From the IMG/VR virus record IMGVR_UViG_3300008259_000249, positions 1 through 26,671 of that record: a stretch of DNA of 26,671 bases; one strand, written 5' to 3'. Each line of letters begins with the position of its first letter. Positions within the stretch are counted from its first letter, which is position 1. The position numbers and the translations under genes are program-made. This DNA is from a virus. The notes beneath the pieces are model-generated. The model ran no database searches. It worked only from the letters and a program-made list of their open reading frames with translations, and was not told where the DNA came from. Of this stretch, positions 5,365 through 12,608 are shown one piece after another.

Positions 5365-5903
5365 TTGATGGCCTCCTTGAGTGCGTCGGTCTTGTCCTTG
5401 CTGCTCTGGCTAGAACCAAAGTAGTAACTGACGATTTGACTGGCAATGGCAGACAGCACGCCGAGGACATAGATGAGGATGTCCTTGCGGCTTGCCTCGA
5501 CCGGGGTATCGTCGAACATGACCACGCCGAAGAGGACAAAGGTCAACAGCAGAATAGACAACGCGAGAACGGGGGTAACAATCTTGTTGATGAGCGGAGC
5601 CTTGTCGGAGTTTGCAATCTGCACCTCACGCTCCCGAGCATCGTTTGTATCCTTCAGCCGCGCTTGCAGTTCTGCGAGGTCAAGTTTGTCTTCCTCCAGA
5701 CGCAACTTCAGCAGTTCTTCCTCATGCTCCATCTGGGCGATTTGAATCTTCGCCAAGTCCTCGCTGGACATATCCGGCTTCAGTTCTACGCCCAACTTTT
5801 CCTCGACCACCTTCTTGCCCTTTGCCATGACGGCGTTGGCAACGAGGTTGAGGCCGTTGGAGAGCAACGGTTGGATGATGGGCAACAAGGCTGCGGGAAT
5901 CAT
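5361..5903 (-). CDS. Holin-like protein with coiled coil
   Basis: A 180-residue protein. Residues 48-98 are a highly charged coiled coil. Two membrane helices follow, about residues 109-130 and 142-162, then a YYFGSSQSSKDK tail. This layout, helices ending in YYFGSS and a hydrophilic tail, is common in phage holins of the GTA_holin/3TM type. The N-terminal AALLPIIQPLL may be a third, amphipathic segment. It lies directly before the endolysin remnant, in the order holin-endolysin. The ATG at 5903 overlaps the stop of the upstream membrane protein. It probably forms or regulates the pore in the inner membrane; holin is inferred from topology and position. Confidence 0.7.
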   Translation of the reverse strand: MIPAALLPIIQPLLSNGLNLVANAVMAKGKKVVEEKLGVELKPDMSSEDLAKIQIAQMEHEEELLKLRLEEDKLDLAELQARLKDTNDAREREVQIANSDKAPLINKIVTPVLALSILLLTFVLFGVVMFDDTPVEASRKDILIYVLGVLSAIASQIVSYYFGSSQSSKDKTDALKEAIK

Positions 5904-6307
5904 TTCTTCGCCCTCACAGTATCGTCACCCTTGGTCACGGTCACATGGTCGCCTTCGACATCGACACGCATGGGCTGCTCCTTTCGGTCAAGTTTATCCA
6001 GTTTGCCGATGAGTTCCTTTATGACTCCGAACTCTGGCTTTTCTTCCTTCACCGTAGCACCGGCAATGCCGTTGAGCATGGAGATGAGCGCGGTCAGCGA
6101 GGCACCGAGCAATCCCATAACGGCTGCAATCTTTTCGCTGTCAAGGGCGAGGCTGGACAGTACGCCAATCACCACGATGACCGTGATGTAGGACAAGCCA
6201 TGCTTACCGATAGCCTTACCGGCTACATCCTTTGCGCTGCTGTTGGCTTCAAGACGCTGAAGTTCAGCCTTGATTTGTACCTTGAGCAGTTGGATATCTT
6301 CGCTCAC
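5900..6307 (-). CDS. Two-helix membrane protein, holin/antiholin candidate
   Basis: A 135-residue protein with membrane helices at about residues 39-55 and 60-83, the second rich in Gly, Ala and Leu. A charged C-terminal tail (KELIGKLDKLDRKEQ) ends the protein. GTG at 6307 is chosen because it overlaps the preceding stop (GTGA) and has GGAGA upstream; the longer frame to 6445 lies wholly inside the neighbouring gene. Two membrane proteins of similar layout beside each other suggest a holin-antiholin pair, which is inference. Confidence 0.65.
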   Translation of the reverse strand: MSEDIQLLKVQIKAELQRLEANSSAKDVAGKAIGKHGLSYITVIVVIGVLSSLALDSEKIAAVMGLLGASLTALISMLNGIAGATVKEEKPEFGVIKELIGKLDKLDRKEQPMRVDVEGDHVTVTKGDDTVRAKK

Positions 6308-6495
6308 TTGACCGTCTCCAAGAACATCATGGTCACCGTGCCAAACGCAGTCAGCAGGATAAGGATGATGGTTCCACCAACCTTGACCAACAGGTTCTCC
6401 ATCCGCTTCAGACGCGCATGGATGGCCTCGTACCTGACCGCGCACACTTCCTCGTGCGTAGACAGTCGAGCATCGGTGGCATCAATGGTGGACAT
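6304..6495 (-). CDS. XhlA-like small membrane protein
   Basis: A 63-residue protein. The N-terminal half is a helix with heptad-like HARLKRMENLLVKV, and it ends in one membrane helix (GGTIILILLTAFGTVTMMFL). This is the layout of XhlA-type hemolysin/lysis proteins, which work with holins at the membrane. The ATG at 6495 overlaps the stop of the DUF7936-like gene (ATGA). It opens the lysis cassette of three membrane proteins and the endolysin remnant. Confidence 0.65.
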   Translation of the reverse strand: MSTIDATDARLSTHEEVCAVRYEAIHARLKRMENLLVKVGGTIILILLTAFGTVTMMFLETVK

Positions 6496-6815
6496 CACAC
6501 AGCCCACGGAAGCGGAGGCGTTTGCACCGTCGGCGCAATCTGCTCTTGAATCTGCGCTTCGACCGCAGCCTGTGTCGCGTCCTTGTCCACGCCGTTGGCA
6601 TAAATCCAGCCAAGCACTTGGTCTTGCGTGAGGTCAGCATACGGGGTGAATGACCCCTCTGGAGCCGGTACGCTGCAAGTGCTGTAGACGCTGCCGTAGG
6701 TGTCTGCAAAGACCCCAGAGCAAGTCCAATGCACGGTGAAAACGACATCGTTGTGACCGCCTTCCTGCGTGTAGCAGTTCATCGCGGTAACAGTCCAAGT
6801 GAATACTGTGCTCAT
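6495..6815 (-). CDS. DUF7936-like tail-associated protein
   Basis: A 106-residue protein. The opening STVFTWTVTAMNCY, the central VVFTVHWTC and the C-terminal DLTQDQVLGWIYANGVDKDAT match a conserved small family I know from many environmental phages (DUF7936). It is predicted to be a beta-sandwich followed by a helix. Members usually sit just after the tail fibre, as here, so a virion surface or fibre-associated role is likely but untested. The ATG at 6815 has AGAAGGAAG upstream; a longer frame to 6845 overlaps the 52-residue gene and is not used. Confidence 0.75.
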   Translation of the reverse strand: MSTVFTWTVTAMNCYTQEGGHNDVVFTVHWTCSGVFADTYGSVYSTCSVPAPEGSFTPYADLTQDQVLGWIYANGVDKDATQAAVEAQIQEQIAPTVQTPPLPWAV

Positions 6816-6970
6816 TGTTTTACTTCCTTCTCGTTGGGCAGGCACGGCTCGACCTGCGATTTAAGTTTCTGGAACAGGGGATACGCACCCTGACTGGTCG
6901 GGAGTGAGCCGACGAGGTTCGTCAATGCGACGGCTTCTTCGAGGGTGAGGGTCAGGGTGATGTCTTGCAT
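6812..6970 (-). CDS. Small acidic protein after tail fibre (52 aa)
   Basis: A 52-residue frame starting MQDITLTLTLEEAVAL and containing LVGSLPTSQGAYPLFQKL before a charged C-terminal tail. Its ATG overlaps the fibre stop (TAATG) and its TGA overlaps the next ATG (ATGA), so it fills the gap exactly and is translationally coupled. Small helical proteins with this TLTLEEA start occur between fibre and lysis genes in other phages. Function unknown, possibly a fibre assembly factor. Confidence 0.75.
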   Translation of the reverse strand: MQDITLTLTLEEAVALTNLVGSLPTSQGAYPLFQKLKSQVEPCLPNEKEVKQ

Positions 6971-7728
6971 TACTTGGACTCCAGAGCGGTGACCTTTGCT
7001 TCAAGGGTTTCAATACGCGCCATTGCTTCTTGCAGGGCTTTGATAGCGGCGAAGGTGATGTCCTTTGTATAAACAGTCTTTAGCGGAACACCATCTTCCG
7101 GGGTGTCACCAAACCCGTCAGCGTCAACCCAGACAGGCTCAACGGTTTCAACCTGCTGCGCGATAACGCCAAGGTTTACATCGTCGTGAGTTTGGTCATT
7201 GTATTTGTAGGTGACAATCTCAAGAGCAGAAACCTTGCCCCACATGGACGCGGCCGGAATGATGTCTTTTTTCGTGCGTGCGTCGGACAAGTCAACATTG
7301 TTTGCTTGGTAGTTAGCCAAGCCACCGTTAGCACGGATAGATGCGCGAAGAGCGCCGCTGTCGTAGCAATAAACAAAGTTGCTAGAAGTGTTGTTTGGAG
7401 CAGCCGCAGAATAATTAACCGCCAAACCAAAGGGGGTGCTGCTAGTAGTGTTGCGGACAACAGCGGCCCACTTGTTGTTAGCATCCGCAGACAGCGCATG
7501 AAAGCCAGTAACTCCAGCAACCGCGACCGCAGCCGTGGCCCCAGCCAAAACCTCGCCGCTGCTCAAAATTCTGGCGCGTTCGGTGTTGTTGGTTAAAAAG
7601 TTAATGTAGCGAGTGCTTGCAGCAGAAATTTCAAGATTTGTACTTGCGGCATACACATAACCGGCGCTTGAGTTGCTATTACCAAAAGCAAGAACCGCAT
7701 CCGTTCCAAAGTCAGTGCTGATGTCGTC
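6970..7728 (-). CDS. Tail fibre, C-terminal part with S74 chaperone (second frame)
   Basis: About 252 residues in the -1 frame relative to the upstream fibre frame, with no credible start of its own. They begin as fibre shaft repeats (TDAVLAFGNSNSSAGYVY, NTERARILSSGEVLAG) and end in an intramolecular chaperone of the Peptidase_S74 type. That domain starts with DLSDARTKKDI, whose Ser-Asp is the self-cleavage site, and continues through EIVTYKYND and GVIAQQVETVEP. A final coiled coil, ALQEAMARIETLEAKVTALE, follows. S74 domains trimerise fibres and then cut themselves off. The part is joined to the upstream frame only if a -1 shift occurs near 7728-7731. Confidence 0.85.
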   Translation of the reverse strand, partial: DDISTDFGTDAVLAFGNSNSSAGYVYAASTNLEISAASTRYINFLTNNTERARILSSGEVLAGATAAVAVAGVTGFHALSADANNKWAAVVRNTTSSTPFGLAVNYSAAAPNNTSSNFVYCYDSGALRASIRANGGLANYQANNVDLSDARTKKDIIPAASMWGKVSALEIVTYKYNDQTHDDVNLGVIAQQVETVEPVWVDADGFGDTPEDGVPLKTVYTKDITFAAIKALQEAMARIETLEAKVTALESK

Positions 7729-9218
7729 CCCACCAGCAAATTCCCACTCGCATCCAGCGTCATCGCCTGCGTGAACGAGATGGCGTTGCCTGCGGTGCCG
7801 GAGGGGGCGGTGTGCCAAGAATGATTACCTCCCCCCGAAGGGCCGGTCATCTGATACCGAGCAGCGCCAATCCCGGTGTACTGATAAATCCAGTTTGTCC
7901 CGTTGAACCAAGCACCGTTTGCAACCTGCGTGAAAGTATCCCCCGATGCGGTAGACGCAATTGCTCCGGGGCCAGTAATGTCAAATGACTTGTACCCACC
8001 CGCCCATGCGCGAGGCGTTACGCCCAGACCGAGGCTGCCGGAGGCGTCGAGGCGCATGCGCTCCGACGGGGTAATACCGGTGAAAAAAGTAATCAGTCCA
8101 CCCGTATCTGCTGCCTTGGCAATAACTTGAGTTTCGCGGGTCGCCTCTAAAAACCGCAGGCCGTTTTCGTAAGTGGTGGAAAACTGCGTACCAATAAAAC
8201 GGTTATGGCTTGTTGCCCAAGTCTGGAGGATGTTCCCGGTTACTTCCAACTTCTGACCCGGCGAACTCGTCCCGATGCCGAGGCCCGTCGAGGTGAGGCG
8301 CATTTGTTCGGTAGTGTTGATTCCGAAGACAATATCACCCGCTGACTGCCGCGTGTTGATGGCAAAATCGTCCGTACCGCCACCGCCGATTAACTGATTG
8401 GCTATGCCAATCTCACCAACATTTGTTCCGTTGTGTTGCCACGCCGCATACGCGCCCGTCGCATTGTTGAGCAACAACCCAAGATTTGCCCCGGCTTGAA
8501 ATCTTCCAGTCGTTTCCAACACCGTGCCGTTGAAGGTCAGCGCACTCCCACTCGTCGCCACCTTGCTGCCGTTCAAGTACAACACGCCGTTGGCGGTGCC
8601 GCCGGAGAGAACAGGGTTTGCCGTAAAGGTAGCCACGCCGCCGACATTGAGCGCCGAGGTGATGGACACATTGGCAAAGGTCGCGTTACCGGCGCTGTTC
8701 AACTGCGAGACGACTTGGAAGCGCGTGCCGTCATAGACGACTACCACCACCTCACCGCTCTTGATGTCACCCGCAGCAAGCGCCACAGACCCGTCACGGG
8801 TCACAGCCTTTGCACCCAGCGAGTCGATGTTAAGCGTCACCGCGCCCGTGTTATCGCCTGTAGCGACGAAGTAGAACATCTGTCCGGCAGCGTAGGCGGC
8901 AACCACAGGCGCACCCACAGCCGTGATGGTGTCCGTCCCAGAGACGCTCGTAAGCAGTTTGGTGACCGTAGACTGTACCTGCGACAAGTTCGCAGAGTCC
9001 GTGGCGGCAGAGCCTACCCCAAGCCCCGTGAACTTGTAGGTGGACATCGGGATGTTAGCCGTAACCGTCGTCTGACCGTCCTTCGTAATGGCGGTCGAGA
9101 GGCCGGTGGCAAGGTCAGCCGTCAGGGCGTTAAACGCCGTGGACGAGATGACGGTACCAGAGACGACAGGCTGGCCTGCCGTGTTGATAAGGAATGTACC
9201 CGAGCCATTGAAAGACAT
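7593..9218 (-). CDS. Tail fibre, N-terminal part (first frame)
   Basis: A 541-residue frame, of which the first 497 or so are real fibre. The N-terminus (FNGSGTFLINTAGQPVV, ISSTAFNALTADLATGLSTA) is the usual virion-anchoring start of podophage fibres. The shaft has the repeated pattern GLGIGTSSPGQKLEVTGN, RMRLDASGSLGLGVTP and MTLDASGNLLVGTTS typical of beta-helical shafts. After about residue 497 the frame turns into unlike sequence (ERMRFLLLVIATQ), while the -1 frame carries the shaft on. ATG at 9218 has AGGAG nine bases upstream. The full protein would be about 749 residues and would bind the host surface. Confidence 0.88.
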   Translation of the reverse strand: MSFNGSGTFLINTAGQPVVSGTVISSTAFNALTADLATGLSTAITKDGQTTVTANIPMSTYKFTGLGVGSAATDSANLSQVQSTVTKLLTSVSGTDTITAVGAPVVAAYAAGQMFYFVATGDNTGAVTLNIDSLGAKAVTRDGSVALAAGDIKSGEVVVVVYDGTRFQVVSQLNSAGNATFANVSITSALNVGGVATFTANPVLSGGTANGVLYLNGSKVATSGSALTFNGTVLETTGRFQAGANLGLLLNNATGAYAAWQHNGTNVGEIGIANQLIGGGGTDDFAINTRQSAGDIVFGINTTEQMRLTSTGLGIGTSSPGQKLEVTGNILQTWATSHNRFIGTQFSTTYENGLRFLEATRETQVIAKAADTGGLITFFTGITPSERMRLDASGSLGLGVTPRAWAGGYKSFDITGPGAIASTASGDTFTQVANGAWFNGTNWIYQYTGIGAARYQMTGPSGGGNHSWHTAPSGTAGNAISFTQAMTLDASGNLLVGTTSALTLERMRFLLLVIATQAPVMCMPQVQILKFLLQALATLTF

Positions 9219-9224
9219 CTGTGA

Positions 9225-10934
9225 TTACTCCTGTTCTTGACTATTAGGCGCGGTCAACGCGCCGTATGTTGCGCCCGTCATGCCACGACGGCGAATGCTC
9301 GGGGGGCGTTCAAGCCTGTTTTGAAGCATACGACTTAATGCAACCGAGCGAGTTACTGGCCGAGCAAGCGGCAATCCAGCAGCCAATATGCCGGGAGCGC
9401 CAACAATCGGAAGCATTGATGTTCCGCCTGCCGCCATCGCGGCATCAAGTGCGCTCACGCCGGGGCTTCCATAAGTTTCTGGCGTAACACTTGCTTTAGG
9501 AAAATTGCCAGCAAATTGAGCAGCAGTCCGCAAGCCTCCAGTCAAGGGCTTGTCTGCTTTCAACTGTGCTGCAAGTTTTTTAGCGTTAACATTGCCAGAC
9601 AACTCAAGTGCGTTTTCAATGCTGTAAGTTTTAGCAATTCTTGTTCGCGCATCATTAAATTCGTTTATTAACTGCGTATCGCCAGACTGCGCGAGACGGC
9701 GACTAATTAACGCCTCCATTGCATCTGCTGCTTTGCGTTTAGCCGCTCCCAACGCTTGTTCTTCCGCAGTTGGCGCACCAGAAAAATGCTTTGTCGCTTG
9801 TTGGCGCAAAGTCTTTACTAAAGTAACTGCGGTTTTAGAATCAAAGTTTGGTTGATTTATAGCATTAACAAGGTTGTTAATTTTTTCTGCACCAGCCAAA
9901 GGCAAATCTGGAAAAGCGCGTAACAATTCTTGCGATTCCGCATTTATTGTAGCGATGTCAGAATAAAAATCATTGTCCGCAGAAAAAGCACCAAATGATT
10001 TAAGTTTTTCGTAAACTTTTCCAGACTCGGCACGAACTCGCTCTAATGCGGTTTTGGTGATTTGTTCACCAACAGGCAAACCAACGGCTTCGGCAGCAAG
10101 GCGATTGGTAACCTCTTGGTTTTTGCCGGAAGCAATCTGTTGCAACGCTGCTTTGCCGCTGACGCTTTCAAGAGCAATATTACCAACGGTTGGACGAACC
10201 GAAGCAGGAGGCACGACATATCCCTCTGGGCGTGCGGCTGCAAATTCTTTTTCCGCAACCGTTTTGCGTGGTGAAGCAATTTTTCCGTATGGCAAAGTAC
10301 CGCCTGCAATGCCTGCTGCTATTGCTAAAGGCGCAGGCGCTCCCATTTCTGTTGCGGTTTGGGCGCTTGCCGCGCTAGTTCCTGCGCCCATAATTTGACC
10401 ACTAGGGTTTTGCGCCATTAAGGACGCAATTCGCTGGCCTTGAGTTGCCCCGCGCTGATTAGCAATATTGGTTGCAATGGTTTGTGCGGTTCGCGGAATA
10501 CCCGATGCTCCAGTCATTGCGCGGGTTGCTTCGTATCCAACACGCTCGGCAGCCGTTTGCGGCTCCGGTAAACCAATAGCCGTCAATCCACGCTCTACTG
10601 CTTGGCGACCTCTGCCACCCATTAGCAAGGCATCTGCAAGTTCTGACAACCCGTAAGCAGTTACGCCTGCGGCTGCACCGGGAATTGCACCAACTCCGGC
10701 AAAAGGCGCACCTACGGCAGCGCCAGTACCGGCAGCGGCGGCATACGGAGCAATAGCGCGACCAACAAGGCCAAGCCCGCGCATGATGCCGGATTCTTCG
10801 GGTTGCGTTACAGGCGGCGCAACAGGCGCTTGGGGTGGCGCAACCTCTACCGGCACCCACTTGCCGTCGCGCCGGATAAGTTGTTCTCCGGTTTTTTTAT
10901 GCCGACCAATGGTGCCTTCTTTGATTTCAGCCAT
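9225..10934 (-). CDS. Ejection-type internal virion protein (569 aa)
   Basis: A long Ala/Gly-rich protein. Near the N-terminus is a glycine-zipper-like hydrophobic segment (residues about 53-100, with GAAVGAPFAGVGAIPGAAAG) that could enter membranes. The middle is helical with Asn and Ala (KINNLVNAINQ, EALISRRLAQSGD), and the C-terminal part has a second hydrophobic stretch (SMLPIVGAPGILAAGLPLA). This layout resembles podophage internal proteins ejected with DNA, such as P22 gp16 or gp20, and the gene lies after the tail genes as in P22. Start at ATG 10934 (TAATG overlap, GAGGTG upstream). The class is inferred from composition and order; I see no specific family motif. Confidence 0.6.
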   Translation of the reverse strand: MAEIKEGTIGRHKKTGEQLIRRDGKWVPVEVAPPQAPVAPPVTQPEESGIMRGLGLVGRAIAPYAAAAGTGAAVGAPFAGVGAIPGAAAGVTAYGLSELADALLMGGRGRQAVERGLTAIGLPEPQTAAERVGYEATRAMTGASGIPRTAQTIATNIANQRGATQGQRIASLMAQNPSGQIMGAGTSAASAQTATEMGAPAPLAIAAGIAGGTLPYGKIASPRKTVAEKEFAAARPEGYVVPPASVRPTVGNIALESVSGKAALQQIASGKNQEVTNRLAAEAVGLPVGEQITKTALERVRAESGKVYEKLKSFGAFSADNDFYSDIATINAESQELLRAFPDLPLAGAEKINNLVNAINQPNFDSKTAVTLVKTLRQQATKHFSGAPTAEEQALGAAKRKAADAMEALISRRLAQSGDTQLINEFNDARTRIAKTYSIENALELSGNVNAKKLAAQLKADKPLTGGLRTAAQFAGNFPKASVTPETYGSPGVSALDAAMAAGGTSMLPIVGAPGILAAGLPLARPVTRSVALSRMLQNRLERPPSIRRRGMTGATYGALTAPNSQEQE

Positions 10935-12340
10935 TATTGCACCTCAACATCTTCATCATCAATTTTACGCGGACGATAATTGGGGTTGGTAATGACAGAA
11001 CCAACATCTAATTTGCGATTTTCAGCAATTGTGGCGTATTCGTTAGCGTATTGACGAATTTTTGAATTGGCAGCCCGCTCATACAATTTGGAAAGGTCTG
11101 CAATTTGATTAATTGCACTAACATCAAGAGGCTTGCCTTGAGCAATCCTATCAATAAAGTTTCGAGCGCGAGCCTCAAGACCTTGCGCTTTGATTACGCG
11201 GTCAAACTCGCCTTCTCGAACAACCGAAGTGGGGTCAAGAAATTTGTTAAGCAAAATTACAATTGATTGTTGAGACATAGCGTCAATAGCGCGGGGGTCG
11301 TTTCTTGCAAAAACCATAATTTCATTAATTTTATTGATTGCTGACAATTCTCCACGCAACGGAGCGGTAATTGTTTCAAAATCGCCGCGCAATTTATCTT
11401 CGGCTCTCCAAATAGACGCTTCACTTGGGCCTTTATTAGCCGTATCGCGCACAACCACATCAGGACGCCTAGCGGCAGCAATACGCCCTTGTTGTTCTTC
11501 GTAACCGGGAATTGCAACAAACCTTTTTTGCGTTGCATCCCATTGCATCCCGCCACTTGTGGTTGGGGGTTTATCAGGCTGGTCGCGCATCTTTAGCACG
11601 CCAAAGTTTCCCGTGCGTTGATACTCCGCAAGGCTTTCCGGCGTAAAATCAGCAGGGCTAACTGCGCCAATCTCCGGTTGCTTCGGCTGCATTGCCCCGT
11701 ATTGCATCTGCCCAATTTTCTGCACAAGCGGGTTTTGACTGGTCAACACGCCCTCAAGGGCAAGCGCACGCTTTTGTTCAGGCGTAAATTCAGCCTTGTA
11801 TTGAGGATTGGCAAGCATTGCAGCCATGCGTTGCGGGTCAGTTTCTCGACCCGTTGCGGTTGGCATATACACTTGGTCATCTTCCGGTCTGCGCCCCAAG
11901 CGCACTTGTGGGCCTGCTTGCGGAACCATTTTGGGAGTTGGGGCAGGCATAGCGGTCTTGCGGTATTCCAACCGACCGTCTACCAGTTCCGGCGTTCCCG
12001 CTTGTGCAATGTCTTGCATTGCGGCTTCGCCAATCGTCATCGTTTTGGCAGGCTCGGTTAACGCACGAAGGAAATCCCGTGCCTCACGGGTTTGCGCTTT
12101 CATTGCGCCTTCTTCAGCCTCATCTGCCTTTCTTGAAAAGTACGCTTTAGTAAACGCTGAAATGGCCTGCGCTAAAGGGGCAAATTTTGGCAACGGGGCT
12201 GCTGAAGTTGTATTTGGCACATATTCCTGTTGGGCAAGCATCTCTGCCATACGGCGACGACGGCGTGCCTCGGAGGCTTGCCGTTGATACTCGTCTGGAA
12301 GCGCAAAGGTTGAGACTGTTTTGTAGCGTTCGTCAGCCAT
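10934..12340 (-). CDS. Ejection-type/structural protein (468 aa)
   Basis: A 468-residue, mostly helical and charged protein. The N-terminus has an Arg-rich segment (EARRRRRMAEMLAQQEYVP), and the middle is low-complexity Pro/Gln-rich (MVPQAGPQVRLGRRPEDD). The C-terminal half has long helices (GELSAINKINEIMVFA, NSKIRQYANEYATI). The start is ATG 12340 with GGGGAGG eight bases upstream; the in-frame TTG at 12346 is too close to that site. Its place next to the 569-residue protein suggests an internal virion protein ejected into the host, as in P22. No family recognised. Confidence 0.6.
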   Translation of the reverse strand: MADERYKTVSTFALPDEYQRQASEARRRRRMAEMLAQQEYVPNTTSAAPLPKFAPLAQAISAFTKAYFSRKADEAEEGAMKAQTREARDFLRALTEPAKTMTIGEAAMQDIAQAGTPELVDGRLEYRKTAMPAPTPKMVPQAGPQVRLGRRPEDDQVYMPTATGRETDPQRMAAMLANPQYKAEFTPEQKRALALEGVLTSQNPLVQKIGQMQYGAMQPKQPEIGAVSPADFTPESLAEYQRTGNFGVLKMRDQPDKPPTTSGGMQWDATQKRFVAIPGYEEQQGRIAAARRPDVVVRDTANKGPSEASIWRAEDKLRGDFETITAPLRGELSAINKINEIMVFARNDPRAIDAMSQQSIVILLNKFLDPTSVVREGEFDRVIKAQGLEARARNFIDRIAQGKPLDVSAINQIADLSKLYERAANSKIRQYANEYATIAENRKLDVGSVITNPNYRPRKIDDEDVEVQ

Positions 12341-12608
12341 TCTCAAATCCTCCCCGGTCGGGGCTACCCTGCGGGTTGGTCATCCCCGGCGATTTCTGCA
12401 TCTTCGGGTACTGCCGCAAAAACTGACGCGGCGCACGGTTGATGTCCGCAGCGTTCTGCGGGGGCGAATACTGCATATCGGTCTGCGCCCCTGCGTTGTT
12501 GCTCACCTGCTGGCTCTGGCCCTGCATCTGGAGCATACGCGCCATGCGCTGACCGCGACCGCCGTTCATCATGGGGGGAGCGTTAAAGGTTTGGTAAGGG
12601 GTTCTCAT
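12333..12608 (-). CDS. Small Met/Gln/Pro-rich virion protein (91 aa)
   Basis: A 91-residue protein of low complexity, dominated by Met, Gln, Pro, Asn and Arg (for example MARMLQMQGQSQQVSNN), with no predicted hydrophobic core. The ATG at 12608 overlaps the stop of the S74 protein, and its end overlaps the next start. Disordered small proteins of this kind sit beside ejection proteins in many podophages. Its role is unknown; linking or packing with the internal proteins is a guess. Confidence 0.65.
   Translation of the reverse strand: MRTPYQTFNAPPMMNGGRGQRMARMLQMQGQSQQVSNNAGAQTDMQYSPPQNAADINRAPRQFLRQYPKMQKSPGMTNPQGSPDRGGFENG

Noticed and set aside
5436-6191. 251-residue plus-strand reading frame over the lysis genes
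   Set aside because: It is antisense to two membrane proteins with good starts and overlaps; there is no supporting signal.
6970-7818. Independent 282-residue fibre gene
   Set aside because: Its first 30 residues are out-of-frame fibre sequence, and the GTG start has no ribosome-binding site; it is the C-terminal part of the upstream fibre.
8433-9224. 263-residue plus-strand reading frame
   Set aside because: It is opposite the tail fibre gene, has no ribosome-binding site and an Arg/His-rich composition typical of antisense shadows.
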